A DNA stretch of 34,617 nucleotides from an uncultured Flavobacteriaceae bacterium. Its GTDB lineage: Bacteria; Bacteroidota; Bacteroidia; Flavobacteriales; Flavobacteriaceae. A program made the position numbers and the translations under genes. Of this stretch, positions 13,498 to 22,713 are shown piece by piece. Under the pieces are notes generated by a model, which was given only the letters and a program-made list of their open reading frames with translations, had not been told where the DNA came from and did not search any database. The stretch covers positions 1-34,617 of the forward strand of contig CAJWLL010000023.1 of assembly GCA_913043275.1 (NCBI GenBank). Reading direction: 5' to 3'. The number at the start of each line of letters is the position of its first letter. Within the stretch, counting starts at the first letter, position 1.

Positions 13498-15576
13498 ATG
13501 AAAAAGTTTCAAATTCAACTAAGTTTTTTAGTAATTCTATTATGTTCTCAAGTTCTTGCACAGAATAATTGGAAAAACATTAAAACTATAGAAGATTTAT
13601 ATGAGTCATATCCAAATAGGCTTGAGTTCCTTTTTGATCAATTAGATCTTAATTATGATGGATTAGTTGAGGTTAAGAAGAGCTATGAAGAAAAAGATTT
13701 AGTAACTGCTGCAAGAAAACTTCTAATATACTATAAGAAAAATGGGAAGCTTGATAGTATAAGAAAAAAACAGCCAATAGTAACAAACGAATCGGTCTCA
13801 AAATCAGATACGATTTTAAAAAATGTATTTACTATCCAAAATGTTAAAAGCAAACTACCAATACTTAAGGATTCTCATCGAGACTGGTATTATAAAGGAC
13901 CATTCAATGATGAGGAATGGGCATGGTTATCAAATAGACATTCTCAATTATCTCAGGTGTTTCAATCTTATTTGGAGACGGGTAATCCAAAGTATGCTTT
14001 ATATGTCGATGAGTTTTTGAGAGATTTTATTATTAAGAGCTGGCCTTATCCAAAAAAAAAGAGTACGACTTCAGTATGGAGGGGACTAGAGGTTTCATTT
14101 AGAGCAAAAAAATGGAGTGATATTTTTTATTCCTCATTAAATTTTGATCAATTCTATCCTGCAACTCATTTACTTATTCTAATAAGTTTGGCTGAGCATG
14201 CGCACTACAATTATAACTTTCACTCAAAAAAGGATAATTGGTTGACAATGGAAATTTCAGCATTAACGAAAATCGCAAGTTTTTTCCCAGAATATAAATT
14301 ATCTAATCAGTGGATAGATTATTCAATAAAGGAGATGACAAAGAGTATGCAAGAACAGATTTATCCTGATGGTGTTCAAACAGAACTATCATCACATTAT
14401 CACAATGTGTCTCTTAAAAACTTTGAACTCTTTAATGATCTTTGCATTTTGGTAGGAAGGGATTTACCCGATTATTACTTAAAGACTATTGAAGAGATGT
14501 ATAATTATTCTGCCAGGGTCATGAGACCTGATGGCAGTAGACCATTAAATAATGACTCAGACAGGGGAAATCAGTTAGGAAAAACTTACACATTTGCTTA
14601 CGATAATAGGCAATTAATTCTAGATGGGTACGAAAAATATAATAATCCTGAATGGCTATTCATTGCAACTAATGGTAAAAAGGGAATAGCCCCGAAACAA
14701 AAATCTTTCTTTTATCCATGGGCAGGGCAATTAATTTCAAGAAGTGGATATGACAAATTAGCTCATTGGGCATTTTTTGACGTGGGCCCATGGGGTTCAG
14801 GACACCAACATCAGGATAAACTTCATCTTTCGATATCGGCCTATGGATATGATTTTTTAGTAGATTCAGGAAGGTTTGCCTACAAAGGAGTTGTTGCAGA
14901 TAAATTTAGATCATTCGCAAGGGGAAGTTCGGCTCATAATGTAGTTCTAATTGATAATAAAAATCAGAGCCCTGGACCAGAAAAAACTTTAAGTCCGCAA
15001 TCAATTGATAAATACAAGATTACTCAAGACTATGATTATGCTTTTGGAACATTCAATAATTTTTTAGAACTAAAAGGCGAAGCTGAACACACTAGGGCAC
15101 TTTTTTATCTTAGAGATCAATTTTGGTTAGTTCTAGATAATATTACAACAGATCGTCCAAGAAATTTAAAATTTTTATGGCATTGGCACCCCAAATGTAG
15201 AGTAATTCAAGAATCAATTAATACTCGTGGGGTTGTTGATAAAAAAAGTTTAAAGATTATGCCATTATCAAATGTCAATTTTAAAATTTCGCAAGTTTCT
15301 GGCCAAGAGAATCCAAATATTCAAGGATGGTACAGTTCTGAATACAACCTATATGAACCTAATATTTTAACAGAGTACAGTGTTGAAATTGATAAAACGG
15401 AATCTTTTTTATGGTTAATAATTCCTGAGAATAATAGTCAAAGGCAAATAAAAACAAATGTTTTAGAAGTCAACTCTTCAGGCTTTGATATAGAAATTTT
15501 TATAGATAATGAGAGTTGGATAATAACTATACCTTTAAAAAGTAGTTTAGACGTTGAACTGGTCAAAAAAAATTAA
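13498..15576 (+). CDS. Heparinase II/III-family polysaccharide lyase
   Basis: This 692-residue protein has a signal peptide (about residues 1-21). Residues ~30-390 form an alpha-toroid typical of the family, containing DGVQTELSSHYHNVS (291-305) and RPDGSRPLNNDSD (343-355). Residues ~405-690 are the beta-sandwich heparinase II/III domain, with GHQHQDKLHLSI (435-446), VDSGRF and SSAHNVV (477-483). H300/H302, H436/H438 and D440 are plausible catalytic or metal residues. It should cleave uronic-acid-containing glycans by beta-elimination in the periplasm. The exact PL family (12, 15, 17 or 21-like) and the substrate cannot be told. It is divergent from the oxidoreductase operon, and the DUF6786 gene follows after 37 nt. 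Confidence 0.88.
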   Translation: MKKFQIQLSFLVILLCSQVLAQNNWKNIKTIEDLYESYPNRLEFLFDQLDLNYDGLVEVKKSYEEKDLVTAARKLLIYYKKNGKLDSIRKKQPIVTNESVSKSDTILKNVFTIQNVKSKLPILKDSHRDWYYKGPFNDEEWAWLSNRHSQLSQVFQSYLETGNPKYALYVDEFLRDFIIKSWPYPKKKSTTSVWRGLEVSFRAKKWSDIFYSSLNFDQFYPATHLLILISLAEHAHYNYNFHSKKDNWLTMEISALTKIASFFPEYKLSNQWIDYSIKEMTKSMQEQIYPDGVQTELSSHYHNVSLKNFELFNDLCILVGRDLPDYYLKTIEEMYNYSARVMRPDGSRPLNNDSDRGNQLGKTYTFAYDNRQLILDGYEKYNNPEWLFIATNGKKGIAPKQKSFFYPWAGQLISRSGYDKLAHWAFFDVGPWGSGHQHQDKLHLSISAYGYDFLVDSGRFAYKGVVADKFRSFARGSSAHNVVLIDNKNQSPGPEKTLSPQSIDKYKITQDYDYAFGTFNNFLELKGEAEHTRALFYLRDQFWLVLDNITTDRPRNLKFLWHWHPKCRVIQESINTRGVVDKKSLKIMPLSNVNFKISQVSGQENPNIQGWYSSEYNLYEPNILTEYSVEIDKTESFLWLIIPENNSQRQIKTNVLEVNSSGFDIEIFIDNESWIITIPLKSSLDVELVKKN

Positions 15577-15613
15577 TTTAAACAATCAAATTTTGTAATA
15601 AAAAAATTAAACA

Positions 15614-16798
15614 ATGTTGCTTTTTCTTCGAAACAATGTTTATTTCATATTATCTATTTTGTCTTTTTTAAATTGTGAGTCTATTGATGTATCATCCAAT
15701 AGTTTTAAGAAAGATTTAGACTTGTTAAATGAACAAACAGAGCCTATTATTCTCAAATCCAATGGCGGCCAATGTCAATTAATTGTTGTTCCCGAATTTC
15801 AAGGAAGGGTTATGACCTCCACAAGCAATGGTCTATTAGGAAGTAGTTATGGATGGATTAATGATAATCTAATCAGCTCGGGAGAAATTCAATCCCATAT
15901 CAATGCCTATGGTGGTGAAGATCGGTTCTGGTTAGGGCCTGAAGGAGGACAATTTTCCATCTTCTTCGAACAAGGGAATCCTTTTGATTTAGATCACTGG
16001 CAAACCCCCGCTTCAATAGACACAGAACCTTTTCGATTGGACTCATTCTCTAATAAATATGCTAAGTTAAGTAAACACTTGAATTTAGTCAACTACTCAG
16101 GATATCAGTTCAAATTGAAAGTAGATAGAAAAGTAACCATTTTCAACCGCTCAGAGATTGAAAAAAACCTAAACATCACAATAGAAGGGACATTATTTGT
16201 AGGTTTTCAAAGTGATAACAAAATCACCAATTTGGGTCAAAATTCTTGGAGAAAAAAAACAGGACTTTTGTCAATATGGATTTTGGGAATGTTCAAGCCC
16301 TCTGATGGTACTTGGGTCATCATACCCTATAAAAATGATCTCAACCTTAACACTTCCTATTTTGGAGCAGTTCCTGAGGATAAAATTAAGGTCACAGATC
16401 ATGTCGTTTTGTTCAAAGGGGATGGAAAGTCCAGATCAAAAATAGGCCTTCCACCTAAAAATTCACTGCCTATTATGGGTAGTTTTGATCCTGCCAAAAA
16501 GGTATTGACAATCGTACAATTTTCACTTTCCGATGATCAGGATTATGTCAATTCACTATGGAAAATACAAAAAGAGCCATATAAGGGGGATGTGATTAAT
16601 TCGTATAACGATGGACCCATAGAAAATGGGAACCAGATTGGACCTTTTTATGAGTTGGAAAGCTCCTCATCCGCTAAAGAATTGTATCCTGGAGAAAGCA
16701 TCAAACACTTTCACAGTACTTATCATTTTGAAGGAGACTTCAAGACCTTGAACTATTTATCGAAACAACTTCTAGGCTTTGACCTTTCTGAAATTTAA
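15614..16798 (+). CDS. DUF6786-family lipoprotein
   Basis: This 394-residue protein has a lipoprotein signal (…LSILSFLNC, Cys at ~21). The rest is beta-rich and agrees with my memory of DUF6786: VVPEFQGRVMTSTSNG, GGEDRFWLGPEGGQFSIFF, DHWQTPASIDTEPF, GLLSIWILGMF, FKGDGKSRSKIGL, NSYNDGP and GPFYELESSS. Such proteins probably have a galactose-mutarotase-like beta-sandwich; function is unknown. It is co-directional with and 37 nt after the lyase, so likely one transcript. It is probably anchored facing the periplasm. A role in binding or isomerising sugars released by the lyase is inference. Confidence 0.75.
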   Translation: MLLFLRNNVYFILSILSFLNCESIDVSSNSFKKDLDLLNEQTEPIILKSNGGQCQLIVVPEFQGRVMTSTSNGLLGSSYGWINDNLISSGEIQSHINAYGGEDRFWLGPEGGQFSIFFEQGNPFDLDHWQTPASIDTEPFRLDSFSNKYAKLSKHLNLVNYSGYQFKLKVDRKVTIFNRSEIEKNLNITIEGTLFVGFQSDNKITNLGQNSWRKKTGLLSIWILGMFKPSDGTWVIIPYKNDLNLNTSYFGAVPEDKIKVTDHVVLFKGDGKSRSKIGLPPKNSLPIMGSFDPAKKVLTIVQFSLSDDQDYVNSLWKIQKEPYKGDVINSYNDGPIENGNQIGPFYELESSSSAKELYPGESIKHFHSTYHFEGDFKTLNYLSKQLLGFDLSEI

Positions 16799-16890
16799 TA
16801 TTAATCTATTTCAATCAAAGTAATTGTATGTTTTAATTATATTTAGTTTATATAAATAGTAACATAAAAAAGCAAATTTTATTTTTTAAC

Positions 16891-17067
16891 TTTTATAACC
16901 GTTCAAAAGAGTATAGTGGAACTAAACGTTCTCCACAATCAATTCAAACAAATAATCCTCTAGGATACTCTCTTTTCAATGATTATTTTGCACCAGTTTT
17001 ATCAAAGTCTAGCATAGAGGCACTTCGATTAATTTTTCAAGATAACGACAAAGGAGAGTCAGGGTAG
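16891..17067 (+). pseudogene. Possible C-terminal remnant of a lost gene
   Basis: A 58-codon open stretch ends in TAG at 17065-17067. It reads like protein (NPLGYSLFNDYFAPVLSKSS, then IEALRLIFQDNDKGESG), but no ATG, GTG or TTG start is found in the frame back to the previous stop. It follows the DUF6786 gene and precedes the lipoprotein gene by 11 nt. Its family is not recognised. It may be the tail of a deleted gene. Confidence 0.3.
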
Positions 17068-17078
17068 ATAGCTAATTA

Positions 17079-18080
17079 ATGCAAAAAAAAATGAATCGTC
17101 TAATTTTATTCTTATTTATCACGCTTATTATTTCCTGTGGCAAAGAATCATCTGATTCGGGATCATCCTCTAGCACTTCTTCCACTTCTAATGATACCCA
17201 ACAAAATGATAGCTTGAGCAACGAAAGTTCAGGCAATAACAGTTCTAGTGATGATAGCTCTGGGAATAATAGCTCAGATACAGATAACACAAATACTTCA
17301 GAAAAAAAAGTAGTTTTTAATTCCAACATTCACAATAGCTTAACAGCGGAATGGGTCGAACAATACAACATTATTTTAGACACACTCGACAAAAGAATAC
17401 CTGTATTTGCTAATAATTATAAAGATTTAGATATTTATGCTTGGAATAGTAATACCAACAAGCCATACAGTTCTCAAATAGGAGATGCCTCTGGAGCATG
17501 TATTTGCGGTAACGATCAAGGCAGATATATGGTTCTTGAGATTCCCGAAGATGAGTTTACCTACAAATCCATGCACAGATATTCCGTTATCGCTCATGAA
17601 TTTTTTCACGCCTATCAAATGAGTATTTCCTCAAACTTTAATAGTGGAGATTTTAAAATTAAATGGCTTAGTGAAGGACCCGCTGCAGTTTTTGAATCGT
17701 TATACGTTCAGGAGCACTACGACTACAATTATTTTAAATATGATCAAGACCGGGTTGACAATGAAGCGATAACCAACCCCTCCATATATGAGAGTTATGA
17801 CAGTGGGGGAGATTCAAACTATTCTTCAAGTGTTTTTATGACATTAGCCTTAGTAAAAGAATTGGTTAAACTAGACCATACTGAATCAGATGCCATTAGA
17901 ATGATTATTAAGGATTTTCAGGAACAGAATCCTGGGTCAGCCAATTGGAAAGATGTTTTTAAACAAGTATTTTCCTTTTCAGTAGATTCTTTTTATAGCA
18001 AACTTTCCAGCTACCAAGCTGATATTAATACCGTTTTGCCAAGTGAAGATCTGTCCTTGCGAGTCATCTTTAACAACTAA
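17079..18080 (+). CDS. Gluzincin-like metalloprotease lipoprotein
   Basis: This 333-residue lipoprotein has a signal ending LIISC (Cys20). Residues ~21-75 are a low-complexity Ser/Asn/Asp/Thr linker, as in surface-exposed lipoproteins. The catalytic part has HEFFH (173-177, in VIAHEFFHAYQMS) and a downstream Glu in WLSEGPAAVFES (E199), which is the HExxH...E zinc-ligand pattern of gluzincins. C141-I-C143 might form a disulfide or metal site. It is likely a zinc peptidase anchored in the outer membrane and displayed on the surface; substrate and peptidase family are unknown. ATG at 17079 and an in-frame ATG at 17091 are both possible. The gene stands alone. Confidence 0.7.
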   Translation: MQKKMNRLILFLFITLIISCGKESSDSGSSSSTSSTSNDTQQNDSLSNESSGNNSSSDDSSGNNSSDTDNTNTSEKKVVFNSNIHNSLTAEWVEQYNIILDTLDKRIPVFANNYKDLDIYAWNSNTNKPYSSQIGDASGACICGNDQGRYMVLEIPEDEFTYKSMHRYSVIAHEFFHAYQMSISSNFNSGDFKIKWLSEGPAAVFESLYVQEHYDYNYFKYDQDRVDNEAITNPSIYESYDSGGDSNYSSSVFMTLALVKELVKLDHTESDAIRMIIKDFQEQNPGSANWKDVFKQVFSFSVDSFYSKLSSYQADINTVLPSEDLSLRVIFNN

Positions 18081-18358
18081 TTTCTTTTGTATTTAACTAG
18101 AAGCTCTTGGCCAATCAAATCAGCTAAGACCATAAGCAAATTTTTTTTTTGAAAAGGTCCTTTCATTTATTTAAAATTTTAATAATAGATAGATGTATAA
18201 TTAAATACATTCAAATTAAAAAATAGGGCAATTAGAAATTCTAATAATAAACATTTATAATTAATACAACTTAACATTTTTGAGTTATTAAGTAATAAAA
18301 AATCACACTAAAAGATTAACATCTCACTAAATAATTGTTAGATGTAAATACTTAAGGT

Positions 18359-19570
18359 TTATAGTCGAGTATTTACAATATTATTGAATATAGATCCAAA
18401 AGTATAACTCAAGCCAAGGGAAACCCTGTTTTGGAAATTGGTGGAAATTTGCCTTTGTCTGAGTAATAAATCTTCGATAGAGGCTTCCCCTTTAGGTAGG
18501 TTGATTTGATCCCTGATTAACTGAAAGTTTCCAGAGACCCTTAAAGAAAGCCCTCTAAAGACTCTCAAGTTTATATAGTTGTTGAATGTAAGCCTATTTT
18601 GATCTGGCTGATCAACAAACTGTGAGGCCACTAGATAAGAGTATATACTTCCCCATTTTTCCCTATACCTTAAATTCAGCGTCAAGGATTGATTAAACAT
18701 TTCTTGATTAATAAATCCATAAATGGTTTTGTCAAAATATTCATAAAAATTGTATCCTATTTTATAAGCTAAAGTAATTTCTTTGGTTAAAACCTCTGAA
18801 TAGGGAATAAAATTATATTCTAAAGCTGGAGAAAAATTCACAGATGACTTATAGTTTAAGAAAGTATCTTTGAGGTATGATCCAAAAACACCTGTTGAAA
18901 AATGGCTAGATAGACTTCTTACTACACTACCTGAAAAATTAGCTCTCTCTCGTTCACTATTATAGCTTTCATCATCCCCAGAAAAAAATTTGACCGATCT
19001 TTTTAGGTTTAAATCTGATCTAATCCTCCACATTTCAGTGACTCTATCCACATCAGCCCCAAAGTTAATTTCCTCCTCTTTGATACTTTTTTCGTTTTCA
19101 AAATTAAAGGAGCCTGAAACCTCAAAAACCCAATTTTTCCATTTATCCGATGATAATTCATCGGATTCGAATTCTTTATCGAGGAAAGTTATATCCAATT
19201 GGTTTTGATAATCAATGTTTTGCATAAAGTAAACAATCCCGAGTTTATATGTTTTTAATAATATTTCTCTTGTCTCAATAAAGGTGAAATTCTTAGGAAT
19301 ATCTGTACTGATTTGATTCTCTAAATTTTGAAAATTATTTTTGCCTTTGTATTCAAAAGAGAAACTTCTCCCACCCCCTGCATTGGTAATTTGAAAAACA
19401 AAAACTTCAATATCGGACAAGGTTCTATCACGAACATAATCAAATATAAGAGTGTTCTGCTTTATAAAATCGTTATCGCAAGGACAACTAAGAAAAACTT
19501 TTATTTTATCAGATTGAGAGAATAACCTCGATAGAGATATTAAAAATAATGCTAGATAGATACTTCTCAT
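18359..19570 (-). CDS. Outer-membrane beta-barrel protein of unknown function
   Basis: This 403-residue protein has a signal peptide (about residues 1-19). An N-terminal domain (about 25-130) contains the motif SCPCDNDFIKQ, then FDYVRDRTLSDIEVFVF and NAGGGRSFSFEYKG, which I have seen in a conserved Bacteroidota family of unknown function. The C-terminal ~250 residues consist of alternating amphipathic strands with aromatic girdles, and the last strand ends GLSYTFGSIFNN...TRL. That is consistent with an outer-membrane barrel. No enzyme motif is present. It is a single gene on the minus strand, bordered by AT-rich spacers. Confidence 0.65.
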   Translation of the reverse strand: MRSIYLALFLISLSRLFSQSDKIKVFLSCPCDNDFIKQNTLIFDYVRDRTLSDIEVFVFQITNAGGGRSFSFEYKGKNNFQNLENQISTDIPKNFTFIETREILLKTYKLGIVYFMQNIDYQNQLDITFLDKEFESDELSSDKWKNWVFEVSGSFNFENEKSIKEEEINFGADVDRVTEMWRIRSDLNLKRSVKFFSGDDESYNSERERANFSGSVVRSLSSHFSTGVFGSYLKDTFLNYKSSVNFSPALEYNFIPYSEVLTKEITLAYKIGYNFYEYFDKTIYGFINQEMFNQSLTLNLRYREKWGSIYSYLVASQFVDQPDQNRLTFNNYINLRVFRGLSLRVSGNFQLIRDQINLPKGEASIEDLLLRQRQISTNFQNRVSLGLSYTFGSIFNNIVNTRL

Positions 19571-19941
19571 AAAACTCAGAGTGAAATTAAAAATTTTGAA
19601 GTAAAAAAAAAAAAAAAAGAATATTAAATGAGTTTCGATTATTTAGGATAAGTATATTGTATTTCTTTAACAAGAAAATTTCAATAATGAAAAAATCAAT
19701 TTTTACTTTCCTTACTTAAAAAACCGCTGGAACACAAAAAAATAAATTATCAAATTTAACTTCTTTTAACAGGGGCTTGAGACCCAAGACTTCATGTCTT
19801 TTTTTACATAAAAACATTGAATAATTAAGATCATTTTTTGACAATTCTTATAATGACCCTTGCAAAAGTTTCAGTGGCATTTAGGAATTTAATTTAGATA
19901 AAATCTCTTATTTATTCATTAACCTATGCCCTACCGTATTA
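19571..19941. other. Intergenic region between barrel gene and sulfatase
   Basis: No gene is seen in these ~370 bases. The region has a homopolymer run of about 16 A near 19603-19618 and a small plus-strand hairpin, AAGAC-TTCAT-GTCTT followed by T (about 19783-19805), with no obvious upstream plus-strand gene. Confidence 0.5.
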
Positions 19942-21510
19942 TTAGTTTTCAAAAACAGCCAGAGGCTCCCATTTTTTGGAGTACAAATTAGTGCTAAAGT
20001 TTTTCTGGGGGGTTCCCGGAGTCGTTCTTCCATTTTTTATAGCAGCTGTAAAAAGAGTAATCAGTTCGCCTTCTATTTTTTGGGATTGACCGTAGAGGTT
20101 ATTCTTTTCTTCAGGGTCCTCCTTCAGATTGTAAAGTTGAAATTTAGGTAATCCTTGAGCTTCTTTTTTAGAGGGTCGAGGGTAACTCCAGCCACCCGAT
20201 CCGGGACAAAAAATAAACTTATAGTCTCCTTTTCTAATGGCAAAACTACCATTGATCGAGTGATGGACCGTAAATGTTCTTTGGTAATCATTTTCGGTTG
20301 TTTTTGCAAAGACGGGCACCAAAGAAAAACTGTCTTCCCCCTCATTGTCTGATAGTTTTTTCCCCAATATATCCGCACAGCTAGCAAGCAAATCGGTGGT
20401 ACAAATAGTTTTATTGGAAACCGAACCGGCCTGAATTTTCTTTGGCCATTTCAAGATAAAAGGTACCCGGTGACCTCCTTCATAAATATCGGCCTTGTGC
20501 CCCCTGAAGTCACCACTGGGATCATGTCCTTTTTCTCCCAGAACGTCAAATTTTGCTTGGGGAGAGCATCCGTTATCGCTAGTAAAAATTACAATTGTAT
20601 TCTCTGAGATTTCCAGTTGTTCCAACAGCCTATTGAGCTTCCCCACGTGATTGTCAATCTGCATCACAAAATCCGCATAAGGGTTCAAACCACTCTTTCC
20701 TTTCCATTCCTCGTTGGGTAAGATGGGAGTATGGGGAGAGGGCAAGGGCAAGTACAAGAAAAATGGTTCTCCCTTTTCATTCATCTCGGTGATATAAGTT
20801 TCTGCTTTATCAAATAGGTGAGGAGTAACCCCTTCATGGACAAAGTCATTGGCTGTGGGCCCTTTTCTCCACCAGTGGTAATCTCCTTTTCTTTCGGTAA
20901 TATTCTCAACCTGAGCGGTAATTTTTTCATTTTCTACATATACATAAGGCGGCATGTCTAGTGAGCCACAGTGTCCATAGGCATAATCAAAACCCAAGCC
21001 ATTTGGGCTGTTGCTGATCTTTTTTAAAAAATCAATTTTCTCAAAAATCTCTCCATTTTTGATTGGTGTATTTTGAAAAGCGCTATCCTTCAGGGCCCAA
21101 TCCCAGCCCAAGTGCCACTTGCCAATAAAGGCAGTATTGTAGCCATTGGATTTTAAAAAAGAAGCCACGGTTGTTCTGTCTTGTGGGATCAAGGCACGTG
21201 AAGTACCACTCAAAACACTTTTTTTGAGCGGACTTCGCCAGTTGTACCTCCCTGTCAATATCCCATATCGGGTAGGGGTACAAACTGAAGAGGAGGTATG
21301 AGCATCTGTAAAAATCATCCCCTGACTAGCCATTTTATCTAGAGAAGGCGTTTTGATTTTTCCCTCTGGATTAAAGGCTCCCAGATCTCCATAGCCTAGG
21401 TCATCTGCTAAAATATAAATGATATTGGGAGCCGCCAAGGTAAATTGCTGACGACAGGAAAAAAGCATAAAAATCAATAGAAATAACAGGAAGTAAATGC
21501 TCTTTTTCAT
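19942..21510 (-). CDS. Sulfatase lipoprotein with C-T-P-T-R active site
   Basis: This 522-residue S1-type sulfatase has a lipoprotein-like signal (…LLIFMLFSC, Cys19). Metal and catalytic motifs are present: D36-D37 (ILADDLGYGDLG); the formylglycine site C77-T-P-T-R81 (SSVCTPTRYGILTGR), which fits the canonical C-x-P-x-R; GKWHLG; SPHTPILP; and FTSDNGCSP with the calcium Asp/Asn. It should hydrolyse sulfate esters on glycans after maturation by formylglycine-generating enzyme or anSME, neither of which is in this window. It is divergent from the pterin dehydratase gene (start-to-start ~40 nt). The likely substrate is a marine sulfated polysaccharide, an inference from the neighbourhood. Confidence 0.9.
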   Translation of the reverse strand: MKKSIYFLLFLLIFMLFSCRQQFTLAAPNIIYILADDLGYGDLGAFNPEGKIKTPSLDKMASQGMIFTDAHTSSSVCTPTRYGILTGRYNWRSPLKKSVLSGTSRALIPQDRTTVASFLKSNGYNTAFIGKWHLGWDWALKDSAFQNTPIKNGEIFEKIDFLKKISNSPNGLGFDYAYGHCGSLDMPPYVYVENEKITAQVENITERKGDYHWWRKGPTANDFVHEGVTPHLFDKAETYITEMNEKGEPFFLYLPLPSPHTPILPNEEWKGKSGLNPYADFVMQIDNHVGKLNRLLEQLEISENTIVIFTSDNGCSPQAKFDVLGEKGHDPSGDFRGHKADIYEGGHRVPFILKWPKKIQAGSVSNKTICTTDLLASCADILGKKLSDNEGEDSFSLVPVFAKTTENDYQRTFTVHHSINGSFAIRKGDYKFIFCPGSGGWSYPRPSKKEAQGLPKFQLYNLKEDPEEKNNLYGQSQKIEGELITLFTAAIKNGRTTPGTPQKNFSTNLYSKKWEPLAVFEN

Positions 21511-21527
21511 CCTACTTTAATTAAATT

Positions 21528-21535
21528 TATTTTTG
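21528..21535 (+). promoter_or_regulatory. Consensus -7 box of the pterin dehydratase gene
   Basis: TATTTTTG matches TAnnTTTG and lies 16 nt before ATG 21551. An in-frame TTG at 21533 overlaps this box, which argues against it as start. Confidence 0.5.
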
Positions 21536-21550
21536 TTAAAAAATTTAGCA

Positions 21551-21796
21551 ATGCAAAATAAATGGATACAAAGCTCAGGTAAATTAATTAAAACCTTTCA
21601 ATTTAAAGACTTTAAGGAAGCATTAAAATTCATCAATAGTGTTGGAGAAAAAGCGGAATCAATGAATCATCATCCCAAAATCACGAATCTTTACAATTCT
21701 GTTACGCTCGAATTGTGGACCCACGATCAAAACGCCATTACAGACTTGGATTTTCAATTAGCAGACGAGATAGATCGCCAAATTAAAGAAAGCTAA
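21551..21796 (+). CDS. Pterin-4a-carbinolamine dehydratase
   Basis: This 81-residue protein matches the PCD/DCoH family. It has the signature E-x-x-x-H-H-P in EKAESMNHHPKITN followed by VTLELWTHDQNAITDLDFQLA, including the T-H and D of the active site. It dehydrates 4a-hydroxy-tetrahydropterin during regeneration of the cofactor for phenylalanine hydroxylase; some homologues assist molybdopterin or other pterin functions. ATG 21551 was chosen over TTG 21533 because the latter overlaps a -7 box. No phenylalanine hydroxylase is in the window. It is small and monocistronic. Confidence 0.88.
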   Translation: MQNKWIQSSGKLIKTFQFKDFKEALKFINSVGEKAESMNHHPKITNLYNSVTLELWTHDQNAITDLDFQLADEIDRQIKES

Positions 21797-21805
21797 AAAT
21801 GATCA

Positions 21806-21883
21806 ATTTTACTCTTTTTTAGTTAATTTTAGGTCGTTTTACCCCCTTAATTGAGTAAAATAAGCCTTTTTTTGGCCAAAAAA
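21806..21883. promoter_or_regulatory. Paired inverted repeats upstream of the NIPSNAP gene
   Basis: ATTTTACTC (21806-21814) and GAGTAAAAT (21853-21861) form a perfect 9-bp pair. A 16-bp palindrome, TTTTTTGGCCAAAAAA (21868-21883), follows. Both lie in the spacer before the NIPSNAP gene and after the pterin dehydratase stop. They could be a terminator-like structure or operator; there is no direct evidence for a regulator. Confidence 0.35.
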
Positions 21884-21972
21884 CGCATTTTTTGTCTTGA
21901 CTAAACCACTAGGTTTTTAGCATTTATTTTCCTGAGTAAAAAAATTATATTTACATAGACTAAACATTAATT

Positions 21973-22710
21973 ATGAAAAAAATACTCGTTTTAATCGCCC
22001 TCATAAGTTGTATTAATTTTTTTGGACAAAATGAAGTTTATGAAATCAGAACTTATGCACTTTTTCAATCTTCTAATTTTAATAATTTCAACATCTATTT
22101 TGAGGATTTTTTCATTCCTGTTCTCAATCAACAAGGGATTGATAACATAGGGGTATTCCAAGAAGTTTCGGAAGACCTACCCAGAAAAATTTACGTTTTC
22201 ATCCCTTTTGCAGACATGGATTCTTATCAGAAAGCACGTGCCCTTATTGCCACTGATGAGAGCATCCAAAAAGCTTCTGCCGAACTCAGTCCTGTTAATA
22301 ATCCTATCTTCAATCGATATGAGACGTCGCTTTACATGGCTTTTGATGGAATGCCCAAAATGGTCAAACCCGATAATATGAATCGATTCTTTGAATTGCG
22401 CACCTATGAAAGTCATTCGGAAGACGCCTTCAGGAGAAAAATCAAGATGTTTAATCAGGGAGAGCTAGCCTTGTTTGACAAACTTGATTTTGGTTCTGTA
22501 TTTTTTGGGGATAAAATCGCGGGGGATCGAATGCCTTGTTTGACCTATATGCTTGCTTTTGAAAGCTTGGAGGAGCGAAACGAAAACTGGGGACAGTTTT
22601 TCGATCATCCTTTCTGGACAAAGTTAAAAAGTGACCCTGCCTACAAAGACAGTTGTTGCTCTTCCATCACCCGTGCTTTCCTAACCGCCATGTCTTATTC
22701 TCAACTTTAA
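21973..22710 (+). CDS. Secreted NIPSNAP-family protein
   Basis: This 245-residue protein has a signal peptide (MKKILVLIALISCINFFGQ). It is a tandem of two NIPSNAP-type alpha+beta units: one begins EVYEIRTYALFQSSNFNNF (about residue 21), the other FFELRTYESHSEDAFRRKI (about residue 139). Each E-x-R-T-Y is the family hallmark. Function of secreted NIPSNAP proteins is not established. The next gene, a sulfatase, starts 3 nt after its stop, so the two are almost certainly one operon. The protein may assist or bind sulfated glycans, but this is inference. A TATATTTA box ~25 nt upstream may be its -7 element. Confidence 0.85.
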   Translation: MKKILVLIALISCINFFGQNEVYEIRTYALFQSSNFNNFNIYFEDFFIPVLNQQGIDNIGVFQEVSEDLPRKIYVFIPFADMDSYQKARALIATDESIQKASAELSPVNNPIFNRYETSLYMAFDGMPKMVKPDNMNRFFELRTYESHSEDAFRRKIKMFNQGELALFDKLDFGSVFFGDKIAGDRMPCLTYMLAFESLEERNENWGQFFDHPFWTKLKSDPAYKDSCCSSITRAFLTAMSYSQL

Positions 22711-22713
22711 TTA

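Noticed and set aside
19603-19618. Run of about 16 A
   Set aside because: A homopolymer in an AT-rich spacer, of uncertain length by sequencing and with no linked structure.
20124-21283. ORFs of 65-87 codons inside the first sulfatase on both strands
   Set aside because: They are shadows of the sulfatase frame.
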